The notes under the pieces were generated by a model. That model made no database searches. It was not told where the DNA came from and worked only from the letters and a program-made list of their open reading frames with translations. Source: Prostheceraeus crozeri (lineage: Eukaryota; Platyhelminthes; Polycladida; Euryleptidae). Taken from it: a stretch of 64,000 nucleotides of DNA. Location: the NCBI GenBank assembly GCA_907163375.1, contig CAJQUW010008680.1, forward strand, positions 496,001 to 560,000. The letters are read 5' to 3'. Of the stretch, positions 35,734-48,150 are shown piece after piece (position 1 is the stretch's first letter; each line of letters starts with the position of its first letter). The position numbers and the translations under genes were made by a program.

Positions 35734-38019
35734 GTTTTATGCTTAATAATTATCAATAATGTCATACTTTTTATTAAGTGTAAAAACTTCATTTTAAAAT
35801 GTCAAGAAATTTAGATTTTTTTATTTACTATTTATTGCTGAATATAATTCAAACACATTATGACAGTAATCAACTGGAAAGGTAAATTCAAGAGAACTGA
35901 ATAAAGTTTGACAATAGCATCAAAAAATCATAAACAGAATGATAAACCAATAGAGTAAGTAGAGAGAAGGTAGAGTATAAGGTAGAGTAGAAACTGAGCC
36001 CTAATTAAATCCCCAATGTGCAGGCCCCTATGCAGTTTTGATTAAATTAAACGAACACGCGTTGAGACCCTGCAGCACATGAAAGACTGATCATGAAAGA
36101 AGAACACAGAAAGAAGAATAGTATTTTACAAGTCCTCCGTGTCATGATGACCTTGTAACTCTTATTAAATTTATCAATTCGATGGGTGACTAATCTACAG
36201 CCTTAGAAATAAGGGCATTTTCCTAGGCGTGATCATATCACAAACTACCTGCCACTGAAAGAGCAAAATATCATAATCAAGAACACCGATCATCATTAAC
36301 TTCAAAGATGTAAATGGATCCGTAATATTATTCAGATTCAAGAAATGAAACAAAACTTTTGTGAATCATAACATCGTACCGATGAAAATTTAATTGAAAA
36401 ATTGAAATCTCAGCCAAGAAGCACAATAAAATCTCAACTTTTCCACGAAGACTTGCATTATAATGAGGGTCATGAAATTTCCTTGATGATCAGCTTAATT
36501 TCCGCTTAATTAAGATACCTGTTAGTAAGTGTTCACTCCCTTTGATATCTAATCGTATCGTAGGCACCGAATATCTAGTATTGGGGTGAATGATTGCACA
36601 GGAATGATTTGCAAAAATTTAGCCTTTTTAAATTTTTTTTTCGAATATTTTTTTGAACTGCATGAACGCAATCTCCACAAAACTTCAGTGTATGCTGACT
36701 TTTTTTGAGTCGACACTCTACCTTCTACATTGGCTGTATGGATATACCAAAAGTGCTATTTGCGCGAATGATAGTCCGTCCTGAACACCAATAACCCCAA
36801 TCTAGTTCTTAATGTGTATTCGATTAATTCAATGCAATAGTGATCATCGCATTCAGCTTCTGTGAATAATGTAGCCGCTCTTGCACAATAACATCATTTA
36901 GTTCAATCATCCCAAATGCAAAGAATGTCGAAAGAGATCGATGTCTACAAGTAGCAAATTTTAATGATAGCTAAATTTTAAAATCACTCAAAATGTCCTT
37001 GATAAGACTTCTATCATTCGGTTTTAAGGTGTAGCGGAGCATCGCTTGTTGGCATTTGTCGTTTTCTGTCCATTTGATACTACCTCTGACTAAATACGCT
37101 TACGAAGCACAAAAAGATATTCAACATCCTTAACTGTATCCATAAAAAGGAGTGTCTTAAAGAAAAAGTTGCTCCTCCACACCTTGCAGAACAGAAGGAA
37201 AATAAATCGTGAATTATATGCATTATACATACAGTATGAGACTCTGTACTCATTGCTATCGTATGAAAGCGTCTTAAGACTATGTTGGGAGTATTCTTGA
37301 TCGCATTGGGATAGTTAGGTCATGCTAAATGTAACTCAAATACAGACTTTTGAAAATACATCCAAATTACGCAGGCTTGCCGTTGGGCGGGTTATCCCGC
37401 CTAATTCCAACGGGAATTTTGATTGGGAACGCAGCACAAACCATAAAGTGCAAAAGGGTCTGTTAGGCTGCTTCGCATGGGAATCATATTTAGAAATAGG
37501 CTACTTGTATCTCCATCAGAATATATAAGTGCTTTAGATTTTATCAACTATTCCAATTCATGCACTGTTTAAAATATCTTGCTGGTATTTTAGTTAGGTT
37601 GCTTCTAGTTGTACATGCTCCATCCCCTTAGTCATCGCATGAATACAGCGCTAGTCCCACAAAACTCACCTTGATTCATCAAAGCAAAAACATCACACTT
37701 CGAAAATGATGATGATATCATAGCAAAATCATCTTCTTTTAAAATCTTTAAACAAATCTGTAATGTAGAAAAACAGTGTAATTTCCTTAAAACAAATCAT
37801 TAATTACAAAATTCTCTACTAGATCGAGGGACTTTTTCACATGTAAAGTAAGCCTACTCGTCCTCGTACTCGTAGCAGAGAGCCACCCTTTTCAAAGTTT
37901 CCTCAGATATTGCTAGATCTACAGATGTTGTGCTTGTTGCCTGCCTGCATGCACAGGTATTTTTGCTTCTCATTTAATTATTAATGACTAAGTAGTAAAA
38001 GTATAGAGGATGAAGCCCA

Positions 38020-38057
38020 GTTGGGATTGTACCAATCTTTGGTAGCCCAATCCCAAC
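38020..38057. repeat. 38-nt compound hairpin
   Basis: GTTGGGATTG pairs with CAATCCCAAC, and immediately inside TACCAA pairs with TTGGTA across a TCT loop, leaving a small bulge. It is too short for a typical precursor microRNA. Confidence 0.6.
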
Positions 38058-38965
38058 ACCGAGCAGCAAGCCTGAAATTACGTGTAGTCTGTTACTATCT
38101 TTATATGTAATATATACATCGTAATTATGCAAGTAGGTATGTATCGTGAAGAAAAATTACAGAAACTGCTCAACCAAATGAATAAATGCAAGAAAAGTTT
38201 TGTGATGCATAACCTGTCCATTTATGGCTTCGGTATCTACTGTTTGAGGTATAAAACTGACAGCATTACTTGTAAAGCTATAATGAGTAGTGTTTATATG
38301 ATATTGCTATTTTTCATATAATAATTGCATAGATGCATTTGTGGATTAATGAACATACTAATCAAGTTATATACTTGGTTATAGGATCCTAGCAAATCAC
38401 GACAATTAGTGAGTCAATAATCTTACTGTCTCTGTCAATGCGAATGCTTGGACTGCAACCAAGAAATAAAGTCGACACCAAAAAAACCATGCAACATAGT
38501 AAGAATTTCATTACATTACTCGACATTGCAGGTGCACTATTTCACACATCAAAACAGCTTTTTAGGTTGGCGACTCACTTCATAGATAAAAAATATACGA
38601 TGGAAAATACAAGATTATAAAGTATAATGTGCAGACGTATGCAGACGTGTTCCTGTCTCTTATCAGGCGGATTGATCGATAACTGTAATTCCATCGGCTA
38701 CAGTGATCCATCAGTAAAATAATTTATATCACCGTAATCCTCACTACTTCGTTATCATCATCGTCATATTCGCATCATTCAACGTCGATTAATTATCCCA
38801 TAACTTTGGAATACATACGAACAGTCCATTGATTCCTAGTGAGTTGTCATTACCGCTTAGTTGCTTTGGCAGTATCTGAATTTCGAGAAATTGCAGAACG
38901 TCATTGACTTCACGTAGCATTCCTGGTGCAGTTCATTGACATATAGCACTTTTCTCAAAGTTATC

Positions 38966-39040
38966 TGTCATGGTTCAGTGGTGTATATCACTAAGTGGCT
39001 GCATTTCAGGCTTTCGTTGTGTGTTCGAATCCTGAGACAC
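38966..39040 (+). promoter_or_regulatory. tRNA-like A/B-box sequence upstream of the LINE ORF1
   Basis: TGGTTCAGTGG at 38971-38981 resembles a polymerase III A box and GTTCGAATCC at 39023-39032 a B box, about 52 bp apart. The T-stem bases around the B box do not pair and no acceptor stem is seen, so it is not a tRNA gene. It may be the remains of a tRNA or an internal promoter. Confidence 0.35.
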
Positions 39041-39041
39041 A

Positions 39042-39758
39042 ATGAGTAATCGTCCGACTAGGTCTGGCTCTCAGAATTCCTCACAACCACTTTTTACGCT
39101 CGAGGATGTCAGTCGTCTGATTTCACAATCAGAAGGCCGGATCATTGCAAGGCTGGAAAGTATAGCCACTAGTGTAACTGCCCTCGAAAAGCGCCTTGCT
39201 ACTATTCAAGCTGAACAACTTCGTTTAGATATTGAAGAAGAATATTAAAAGCGTTATAGTCGGACAACAACTTCAGATCGAGAGATTGGAATCTGAGCGT
39301 AGACAACTCAATCTGATTTTCTCTGATGTACCGGAGGATAAAATCCCTATACCTGATAATCCTCTTGATGATGACATGGATAAAGTCTCATTTATATGTG
39401 AAACTATCTCGAATGATTTTTATGACAACAGCATAGTTGAATGTTCCAGAATTGGTGTACGAAAGAGTGGTCGCAATCGACTACTACGTGTAAATTTAAT
39501 AGTTTCCCCTCTCGCAATGATGTTCTGTTTCATCAAAAGAAGATGCGCCATCATATTGAGTACGGACAATTTTTCAAACGTGTTTTCGTAAACAAAGACT
39601 CAACATTCTTGGTACGTCGTGAAGAAAAGCGCCTTCGAGATAAAATGAAAGAATTGAGATCATCCTTTCCAACAGAAAAAGTTTACATACGTTCTGGAAA
39701 ACTTTATCAAAACGACAAACTTATCGATGAGACAAGTATTGTTAATCAGTTATTCTGA
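39042..39758 (+). pseudogene. LINE ORF1 protein, frameshifted
   Basis: Encodes the RNA-binding partner that packages LINE transcripts. The N-terminus starts MSNRPTRSGSQNS and runs into a heptad-like region (ISQSEGRIIARLESIATSV). After a frame change near 39240 the chain continues with LQIERLESERRQLNLIFSDV, the usual join between coiled coil and RRM-like domain. A second change at a CCCC run near 39514 leads to the C-terminal part, FVNKDSTFLVRREEKRLRDK, and a stop at 39758. Only two lesions interrupt about 235 residues. Confidence 0.65.
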
Positions 39759-39824
39759 CATATTCAAAATAGTAATGATCCAGAGCGTGCGATCTCTAAA
39801 TGCATAGAAGAATATCTTTCATTT

Positions 39825-42719
39825 TTGTCTAATTATTATCCAAGCAATTTTGATGATTTATCAAAGGTATATTTTGAATTTTCCAAGACTGATGCTCTCC
39901 CCACAATCAATGTTGCCATAGATGTTGGTAAAATGACTGGTTATTTAATCAATGCACGTTCGTTGATTAACAAAATCGACTTGCTCAGAATATATGCAAG
40001 CGAATATTGTCCTTTTATTATTTGTATTACGGAATCTTGGGGTAATGATGATGTCGATGACTTCTATCTTTCAATTGATGGTCACAATATGTATCGCAAA
40101 GACAGAAGTGGAGCTATTGGTGGTGGTGTCATTACTTATATTTCAAAGAAATTATCTTCCGTTCTTGTGAATACATTTGATGATGAGAGAGCCACGGGAA
40201 TCACCTGTAAATTACCTCAAATTGATTTTTTGATAACTACAATATACATTCCTCCGAACTATATATTTCAGGATAGTGCCGTAATAGAATACTTAAAAAT
40301 ATGTGCTTCTCTTGATGGCATGCAGCAAATTATTTGTGGAGATTTTAATTGTCCAACCATAGATTGGATCAAGCATGAGGCACCGCATTCAACGTCTCCT
40401 TTATTGGATTGGTGTATGGACAATTTCCTGAAGCAGATGGTTACAGAATCCACACGACCGAAATCAAATAACGTGTTAGATCTAATTTTTGCTTCAGAGT
40501 CTATAAATTTTGATGATGTATCAGTCTTAGAGTATCTCGGGTCCTCCGACCATGCAATTGTGTCATTCAGATTCCTTCATTCATCAGATCAATCAACGAA
40601 TGAAAACGTGACAAAGCATTATCAATTTTCTCAAGCAAATTGGGAGTATTATCGTAGATGTCTCCACAATTCTTCTTGGCCCTCTCAAAGTGGTGTTGAT
40701 AATATAAACATAACATGGAATAGGTTGCTTCAAAATATTTTGGATGCGGCAGATAGTGCTATTCCAAAGCGACAATACTCACACCGTCGGATGTATTCAA
40801 GAAACATTCGCACGATCCTACGACGACATCGCCGTTTACATCATCAGTACCAGACCTCTCCTACCCTTGTAAATTATTGGAAAATGAAATACTCATCTAG
40901 TTCTCTTGCATTCGCCACTAGAGACATGCATTACAAGTATGAAAGATACATTTGCTCGGAGATACGTAACAACTCAAATCATAAAGTTTTTGGAATTATG
41001 TGAGAAAATGATTGTATGGTGCTAATGACTGTATTTCCTCAATAGTTATCGATGATCAAACTGTAATTACTGATCCTAAGGGGATTGCAAACGAATTCAA
41101 CAATTATTTTGCTATGAACTTCTCTGAAAACGATTTTACAGAGGAATCATTATCATCAATTAATACTACAAATAGCATTGACTTTGTAGAAATTTCTCTT
41201 CAAAAAACCCTCGAAATTATTCGTAAATTACCACAATCTAGATCTTTGGACCCCGAAGGATTATGCTATCTGTTAATAAAACAAGGTGGGCAATTTCTAG
41301 TGGAGAAATTGGTACCATTTTTTTTACGTTATCCCTCTCTCTTTGTTCCATCCCTGATGGGTGGCGGAAAATAATCGTAACTCCTGTTCATAAGTCAGGT
41401 TCCAAATCTGATGTCAAAAATTTTCGACCAATTGCAATTACAAGATGTGTTAGTCACATTATGGAGCGATTGATTAGTTCAGAACTGACGAGGTTTGCCG
41501 TCTCACATCTTCCGTTTATTGCAACTCAACATGGCTTTTTAGCCGGAAGATCAATGGAAACGATTGAAATACTCTTTTTTGATCACTTGACTCGAAATCT
41601 TGACAACAATATCACTTGTGACGTTGCCTTTCTAGATTTTTGTAAGGCTTTCGATAAAGTTCCCCATTCACTTCTGCTAGAAAAATTACGTTATTATGGA
41701 GTTACTGGTATTTTGCACTCATGGCTGACAAATTACTTACATGATCGCACTCAATGTGCTAGAATACAGAGTAAATCTTCTCGCTCTACTCCAATTCGTA
41801 GTGGAGTTATTCAGGGGTCTGTTCTTGGCCCTATTTTATTTTTATTTTTTATTGATGATTTAGACTCTTGTGTATCCAACAATTTGATATTTAAGTATGC
41901 TGATGATGTAAAGCTTTTGTTCGCGCGAAAAAATCAATTTTCTACAGCTATCCTCGCAAATGCGAGTCTCCAGTCAGACTTAAATGATATCCATGATTGG
42001 TCTGTGAGAAATGGTACTCCTGTGAATTTGAGTAAATGTAGTATAATGTACTTTGGTCGAAATAACCCTAAAAACGAGTATTTTTTTAATGAGACTGTTA
42101 TTCCTCAAGTGATTACAACTAAAGATCTTGGCATAAAGATTTGTACAACTTCGGATTTTAAAGATCAAATTTTTTCACTTGTCTCAAAGGCAAATCGTGT
42201 GTTAGGTATGATTAAGAAATCTTTTTATTGTCGTGATCCTTCACTCCTTATAATGTTGTACAAAGCTAATGTGAGAGCTATACTTGAGTTTGGTAGTATC
42301 ATATGGTGTCCATATCGTCGATACGTCATTGATCATGTTGAAATGTTCAGAAGCGTTTTTGTAGACTATTTTCTAATTTAAATGGTTTGAACTACAGATA
42401 GAAGTTGCACAATTTAAATTTGTTAAGTCTTGAAGCTCGCCGACTGCGTTACAAGCTTATTGTTTTATTCAAGATAGTGAATCAGCTGTATGATGTTAAC
42501 TCAACAGAATTATTTTCCTACTCTGGTCGCACAAATATAACGGATACCCATCAAAAGATTATTGTACCCTTATCAAAGCATTCACATCGTCATCATTTTT
42601 TCACGGTAGATGTGACACATCATTGGAATTCCCTCTACAGTCATGAAAGAAATGTTTCAACTGTTACAGAGTTTAAAAGATCAATTTCTGCTTACTTTAT
42701 TCGATGCGACATCTGGTAA
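39825..42719 (+). pseudogene. LINE ORF2: endonuclease and reverse transcriptase, frameshifted
   Basis: ORF2 nicks target DNA and copies its own RNA there. The APE-type endonuclease spans about 39930-40600: LINARSLINKIDLL, CITESW, GGGVITYISK, ICGDFNCPTIDW and LGSSDHAIVSF hold the metal and catalytic residues. The reverse transcriptase follows: GWRKIIVTPVHKSG, NFRPIAI, VAFLDFCKAFDKVPH (motif A Asp), GVIQGSVLGPILF and FKYADDVKL (YADD). The C-terminal region has ILEFGSIIWCPYRR and ends near 42719. Frame breaks lie at a T5 run (40987-40991), near 41009 (a stop where Trp is expected), in a T8 run (41318-41325) and near 42345. The start codon is unclear because the frame is open upstream of 39825. 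All catalytic motifs are intact. Confidence 0.85.
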
Positions 42720-42856
42720 TTATCTTATTTTTCTATGTATATTTTTGTTGGTTCCTTTTACTTGCAGCCCGTTTGGGCTTGATATTTGTTAATTATCCAT
42801 TTAGTATGTGAATGCTGTATGTACTCTTGATAACAAATATATCATCATCATAATCC

Positions 42857-43686
42857 TCTAAAAGACATTAAAAATATATAGCATTTTAAGCCTTCTCATA
42901 AGATGTCATGTTTTCGGCAAGAAAGAGACTCAGTAGCTTATGGGATCTTGTGAGGGCCGGAAAGGTTCCTTATCCAAAATCCATGGGCCTAATTCTTAGG
43001 TCGGTCTGACTCAGTGACTGAGAAAAAAGTAATCCTGAGAGAGTAATTGAAAAAGACATTTGTTTCACTTTTCTTTTCCTATCTCGGAAGCTGAAGCTAG
43101 CAACCTCCTAGAAACTTTAACAGATGAATCGCAAATGAACAATCACTCGCCAGACATGCACCAAAAATATAATCTGCAGCAGTGTGTCATTTCTTTTATA
43201 ATCAGATAGCAAATTCAAACAAAAGAAACGCTTTCCTCTGCGGAGCTGCTGCAGCATGCCTCTAACTATTGTCAGCGCGCATTATCCAACGACTTCTGCA
43301 AGTCTCGTCAGTTCCGTGTTGCTTCTTCGTCTGCAGCTAGCGCATAACTCCACAGCCTCCGTCCCTGAGGCTGCTAACAACGACATTGTGAAGTGAGGGC
43401 GCGACCTTAAACAACAATGCTCCTTTCACTGTGATGCTAAGAGCCAAATGGGAGACCGGGTGTGTCATCTGATCTGTGGAAATGACGCATAAATTCTGAG
43501 GAGTCGGGATGAGGGTGTGCAACGTGGAGGCAAGGTGGGACTGAGATGCAATGCTCAGTAGTTGTCATATTAAATGAATGTCTTTTCCAGTGAGGAGCTC
43601 TTCTTGCATGTTTAGTTAGTTATCTTTTAGTGCTATCTAAATGAAGATGAGTAGATAGTTCTGAGACAGTCCCGGCCCGCTACATC
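42857..43686. other. Intergenic stretch before the minisatellite
   Basis: About 43240-43680 is somewhat GC-richer than its surroundings but shows no convincing gene. Confidence 0.4.
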
Positions 43687-46600
43687 AGGAATATTGCCTC
43701 CCGGTCCACTCCACAAAGAATATTCACTCCCGGCCCACTCCTCCAAAAATGTTCACTCCCGGTCCACTCCACAAACAATGTTCACTCCCGGTCCACTCCA
43801 CAAACAATGTTCACTCCCGGTCCGCTCCACAAACAATGTTCACTCCCGGTCCTCTCCACAAACAATGTTCACTCCCGGTCCACTCCACAAACAATGTTCA
43901 CTCCCGGTCCACTCCTCCAAGAATGTTCACTCCCGGTCCACTCCACAAACAATGTTCACTCCCGGTCCACTCCACAAACAATGTTCACTCCCGGTCCACT
44001 CCTCCAAGAATGTTCAATCCCGGTCCACTCCTCCAAGAATGTTCACTCCCGGTCCACTCCACAAACAATGTTCACTCCCGGTCCACTCCACAAACAATGT
44101 TCACTCCCGGTCCACTCCTCCAAGAATGTTCACTCCCGGTCCACTCCTCCAAGAATGTTCACTCCCGGTCCGCTCCACAAACAATGTCCACTCCCGGTCC
44201 ACTCCACAAACAATGTTCACTCCCGGTCCACTCCACAAACAATGTTCACTCCCGGTCCACTCCTCCAAGAATGTTCAATCCCGGTCCGCTCCACAAACAA
44301 TGTTCACTCCCGGTCCTCTCCACAAACAATGTTCACTCCCGGTCCACTCCACAAACAATGTTCACTCCCGGTCCACTCCTCCAAGAATGTTCAATCCCGG
44401 TCCACTCCTCCAAGAATGTTCACTCCCGGTCCACTCCACAAACAATGTTCACTCCCGGTCCACTCCTCCAAGACTGTTCACTCCCGGTCCACTCCACAAA
44501 CAATGTTCACTCCCGGTCCACTCCACAAACAATGTTTACTCCCGGTCCACTCCACAAACAATGTTCACTCCCAGTCCACTCCACAAACAATGTTCACTCC
44601 CGGTCCACTCCACAAACAATGTTCACTCCCGGTCCACTCCACAAACAATGTTTACTCCCGGTCCACTCCACAAACAATGTTTACTCCCGGTCCACTCCAC
44701 AAACAATGTTCACTCCCGGTCCACTCCACAAACAATGTTCACTCCCGGTCCACTCCACAAACAATGTTCACTCTCGGTAAACTCCACAAACAATGTTCAC
44801 TCCCGGTCCACTCCTCCAAGAATGTTCACTCCCGGTCCACTCCACAAACAATGTTCACTCCCGGTCCACTCCACAAACAATGTTCACTCCCGGTCCGCTC
44901 CACAAACAATGTTCACTCCCGGTCCACTCCTCCAAGAATGTTCACTCCCGGTCCACTCCTCCAAGAATGTTCACTCCCAGTCCACTCCACAAACAATGTT
45001 CACTCCCGGTCCTCTCCACAAACAATGTTCACTCCCGGTCCTCTCCACAAACAATGTTCACTCCCGGTCCACTCCACAAACAATGTTCACTCCCGGTCCA
45101 CTCCACAAACAATGTTCACTCCCGGTCCACTCCTCCAAGAATGTTCACTCCCGGTCCACTCCTCCAAGAATGTTCACTCCCGGTCCACTCCTCCAAGAAT
45201 GTTCACTCCCGGTCCACTCCACAAACAATGTTCACTCCCGGTCCACTCCACAAACAATGTTCACTCCCGGTCCGCTCCACAAATAAATGTTCACTCCCGG
45301 TGCGCTCCACAAACAATGTTCACTCCCCGTCCACTTCACAAACAATGTTCACTCCCAGTACTCTCCACAAACAATGTTCACTCCCGGTCCACTCCACAAA
45401 CAATGTTCACTCCCGGTCCACTCCTCCAAGAATGTTCACTCCCGGTCCACTCCACAAACAATGTTCACTCCCGGTCCGCTCCACAAACAATGTTCACTCC
45501 CGGTCGACTCCACAAACAATGTTCACTCCCGGTCCACTCCACAAACAATGTTCACTCCCGGTCCACTCCTCCAAGAATGTTCAATCCCGGTCCACTCCTC
45601 CAAGAATGTTCACTCCCGGTCCACTCCACAAACAATGTTCACTCCCGGTCCACTCCACAAACAATGTTTACTCCCGGTCCACTCCACAAACAATGTTCAC
45701 TCCCGGTCCACTCCACAAACAATGTTCACTCCCGGTCCACTCCACAAACAATGTTCACTCCCGGTCCACTCCTCCAAGAATGTTCACTCCCGGTCCACTC
45801 CACAAACAATGTTCACTCCCGGTCCTCTCCACAAACAATGTTCACTCCCGGTCCACTCCACAAACAATGTTCACTCCCGGTCCACTCCTCCAAGAATGTT
45901 CACTCCCGGTCCACTCCTCCAAGAATGTTCACTCCCGGTCCACTCCACAAACAATGTTCACTCCCGGTCCACTCCACAAAGAATATTCATTCCCGGTCCA
46001 CTCCACAAACAATGTTCACTCCCGGTCCACTCCACAAACAATGTTCACTCCAGGTCCGCTCCACAAAGAATGTTCACTCCCGGTCCACTCCTCCAAGAAT
46101 GTTCACTCCCGGTCCACTTCACAAACAATGTTCACTCCCAGTACTCTCCACAAACAATTTTCACTCCCGGTCCACTCCACAAACAATGTTCACTCCCGGT
46201 CCACTCCTCCAAGAATGTTCACTCCCGGTCCACTCCACAAACAATGTTCACTCCCGGTCCACTCCTCCAAGAATGTTCACTCCCGGTCCACTTCACAAAC
46301 TATGTTCACTCCCGGTCCACTTCACAAACAATGTTCACTCCCAGTACTCTCCACAAACAATGTTCACTCCCGGTCCACTCCTCCAAGAATGTTCACTCCC
46401 GGTCCACTCCTCCAAGAATGTTCACTCCCGGTCCACTCCTCCTAGAATGTTCACTCCGGTCCACTTCACAAACAATGTTCACTCCCGGTCCACTCCATAA
46501 ACAATGTTTACTCCCGGTCCACTTCACAAACAATGTTCACTCCCGGTCCACTCCTCCAAGAATGTTCACTCCCGGTCCACTCCTCCAAGAATGTTCACTC

Positions 46601-48150
46601 CCGGTCCACTTCACAAACAATGTTCACTCCCGGTCCACTCCATAAACAATGTTTACTCCCGGTCCACTTCACAAACAATGTTCACTCCCGGTCCACTCCT
46701 CCATGAATGTTCACTCCCGGTCCACTCCACAAACAATGTTCACTCCCGGTCCGCTCCACAAACAATGTTCACTCCCGGTCCACTCCACAACAATGTTCAC
46801 TCCCGGTCCACTCCACAAACAATGTTCACTCCCGGTCCACTCCACAAACAATGTTCACTCCCGGTCCGCTCCACAAACAATGTTCACTCCCGGTCCACTC
46901 CTCCAAGAATGTTCACTCCGATCCACTCCACAAACAATGTTCACTCCCAGTCCACTCCACAAACAATGTTCACTACGGGTCCGCTCCACAAACAATGTTT
47001 ACTCCCGGTCCGCTCCACAAACAATGTTCACTCCCGGTCCACTCCTCCAAGAATGTTCACTCCCGGTCCACTCCTCCAAGAATGTTCACTCCGGTCCACT
47101 TCACAAACAATGTTCACTCCCAGTACTCTCCACAAACAATGTTCACTCCCCGTCCACTCCACAAACAATGTTCACTCCCGGTCCACTCCACAAACAATGT
47201 TCACTCCCGGTGCGCTCCACAAACAATGTTCACTCCCCGTCCACTTCACAAACAATGTTCACTCCCAGTACTCTCCACAAACAATGTTCACTCCCGTCCA
47301 TTTCACAAACAATGTTCACTCCCGTCCATTTCACAAACAATGTTCACTCCCGGTCCACTTCACAAACAATGTTCACTCCCAGTACTCTCCACAAACAATG
47401 TTCACTCCCGGTCCACTCCACAAACAATGTTCACTCCCGGTCCACTCCACAAACAATGTTCACTCCCCGTCCTCTTCACAAACAATGTTCACTCCCGGTC
47501 CTCTCCTCCAAGAATGTTCACTCCGGTCCACTTCACAAACAATGTTCACTCCCCGTCCTCTCCTCCAAGAATGTTCACTCTCGGTCCGCTCCACAAACAA
47601 TGTTCACTCCCGGTCCACTCCACAAACAATGTTCACTCTCGGTCCACTTCACAAAGAATATTCACTCCCGGTCCTCTCCACAAACAATGTTCACTCCCAG
47701 TACTCTCCACAAACAATGTTCACTCCCGGTCCTCTCCACAAACAATGTTCACTCCCGGTCCACTCCTCCAAGAATGTTCACTCCCGGTCCACTCCTCCAA
47801 GAATGTTCACTCCGGTCCACTCCACAAACAATGTTCACTCCCGGTCCACTCCTCCAAGAATGTTCACTCCGGTCCACTCCACAAACAATGTTCACTCCTG
47901 GTCCACTTCACAAACAATGTTCACTCCTAGTACGCTCCACAAACTATGTTCACTCCCGGTCTTCTCCACAAACAATGTTCACTCCCGTCCACTTCACAAA
48001 GAATATTCACTCCCCGTCCACTTCACTAAGAATATTCACTCCCGGTTCACTCCACAAAGAATATTCACTCCCGGTCCACTCCACAAAGAATATTCACTCC
48101 CGGTCCACTTCACAAAGAATGTTCACTCACGGTCCGCTGCACCAGGAATA
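43687..48150. repeat. 29-bp minisatellite, about 150 tandem copies
   Basis: The unit TTCACTCCCGGTCCACTCC-ACAAACAATG (29 bp) repeats for about 4.46 kb. Two main versions mix through the array: CCACAAACAATG and CCTCCAAGAATG. Other variants are 28-bp units lacking one C or G in CCCGG, CACTTCACAAAC and AGTACTCTCCAC, enriched after about 46400. The first one or two and last few units carry GAATATT instead of the AATGTT junction. The unit has no stop codon in any plus-strand phase, so overlapping frames of up to about 900 codons appear; these are a by-product, not genes. Confidence 0.95.

Larger units (their letters stand above)
34042..38965. other. Long intergenic stretch, no gene seen
   Basis: About 5 kb of AT-rich sequence. 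It contains an AT microsatellite (35705-35732) and a small hairpin (38020-38057). Short open frames on both strands carry no domain I recognise. Confidence 0.45.
38966..42856 (+). mobile_element. CR1/L2-like LINE, nearly full length
   Basis: ORF1 (39042-39758) and ORF2 with endonuclease, reverse transcriptase and C-terminal region (39825-42719) occur in order. They are followed by a 3' untranslated part and an ATATATCATCATCATAATC tail ending near 42856. Both frames are interrupted only by a few frameshifts and a nonsense codon, making this the best preserved retrotransposon in the window. The 5' border is a guess. Confidence 0.75.

Noticed and set aside
38966..39040. Functional tRNA gene
   Set aside because: The T-stem bases around GTTCGAATCC do not pair, and no acceptor stem or anticodon arm can be drawn.
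43687..48150. CRISPR-like array, because the repeat unit is 29 bp
   Set aside because: The units are head to tail with no unique spacers, and the genome is animal.
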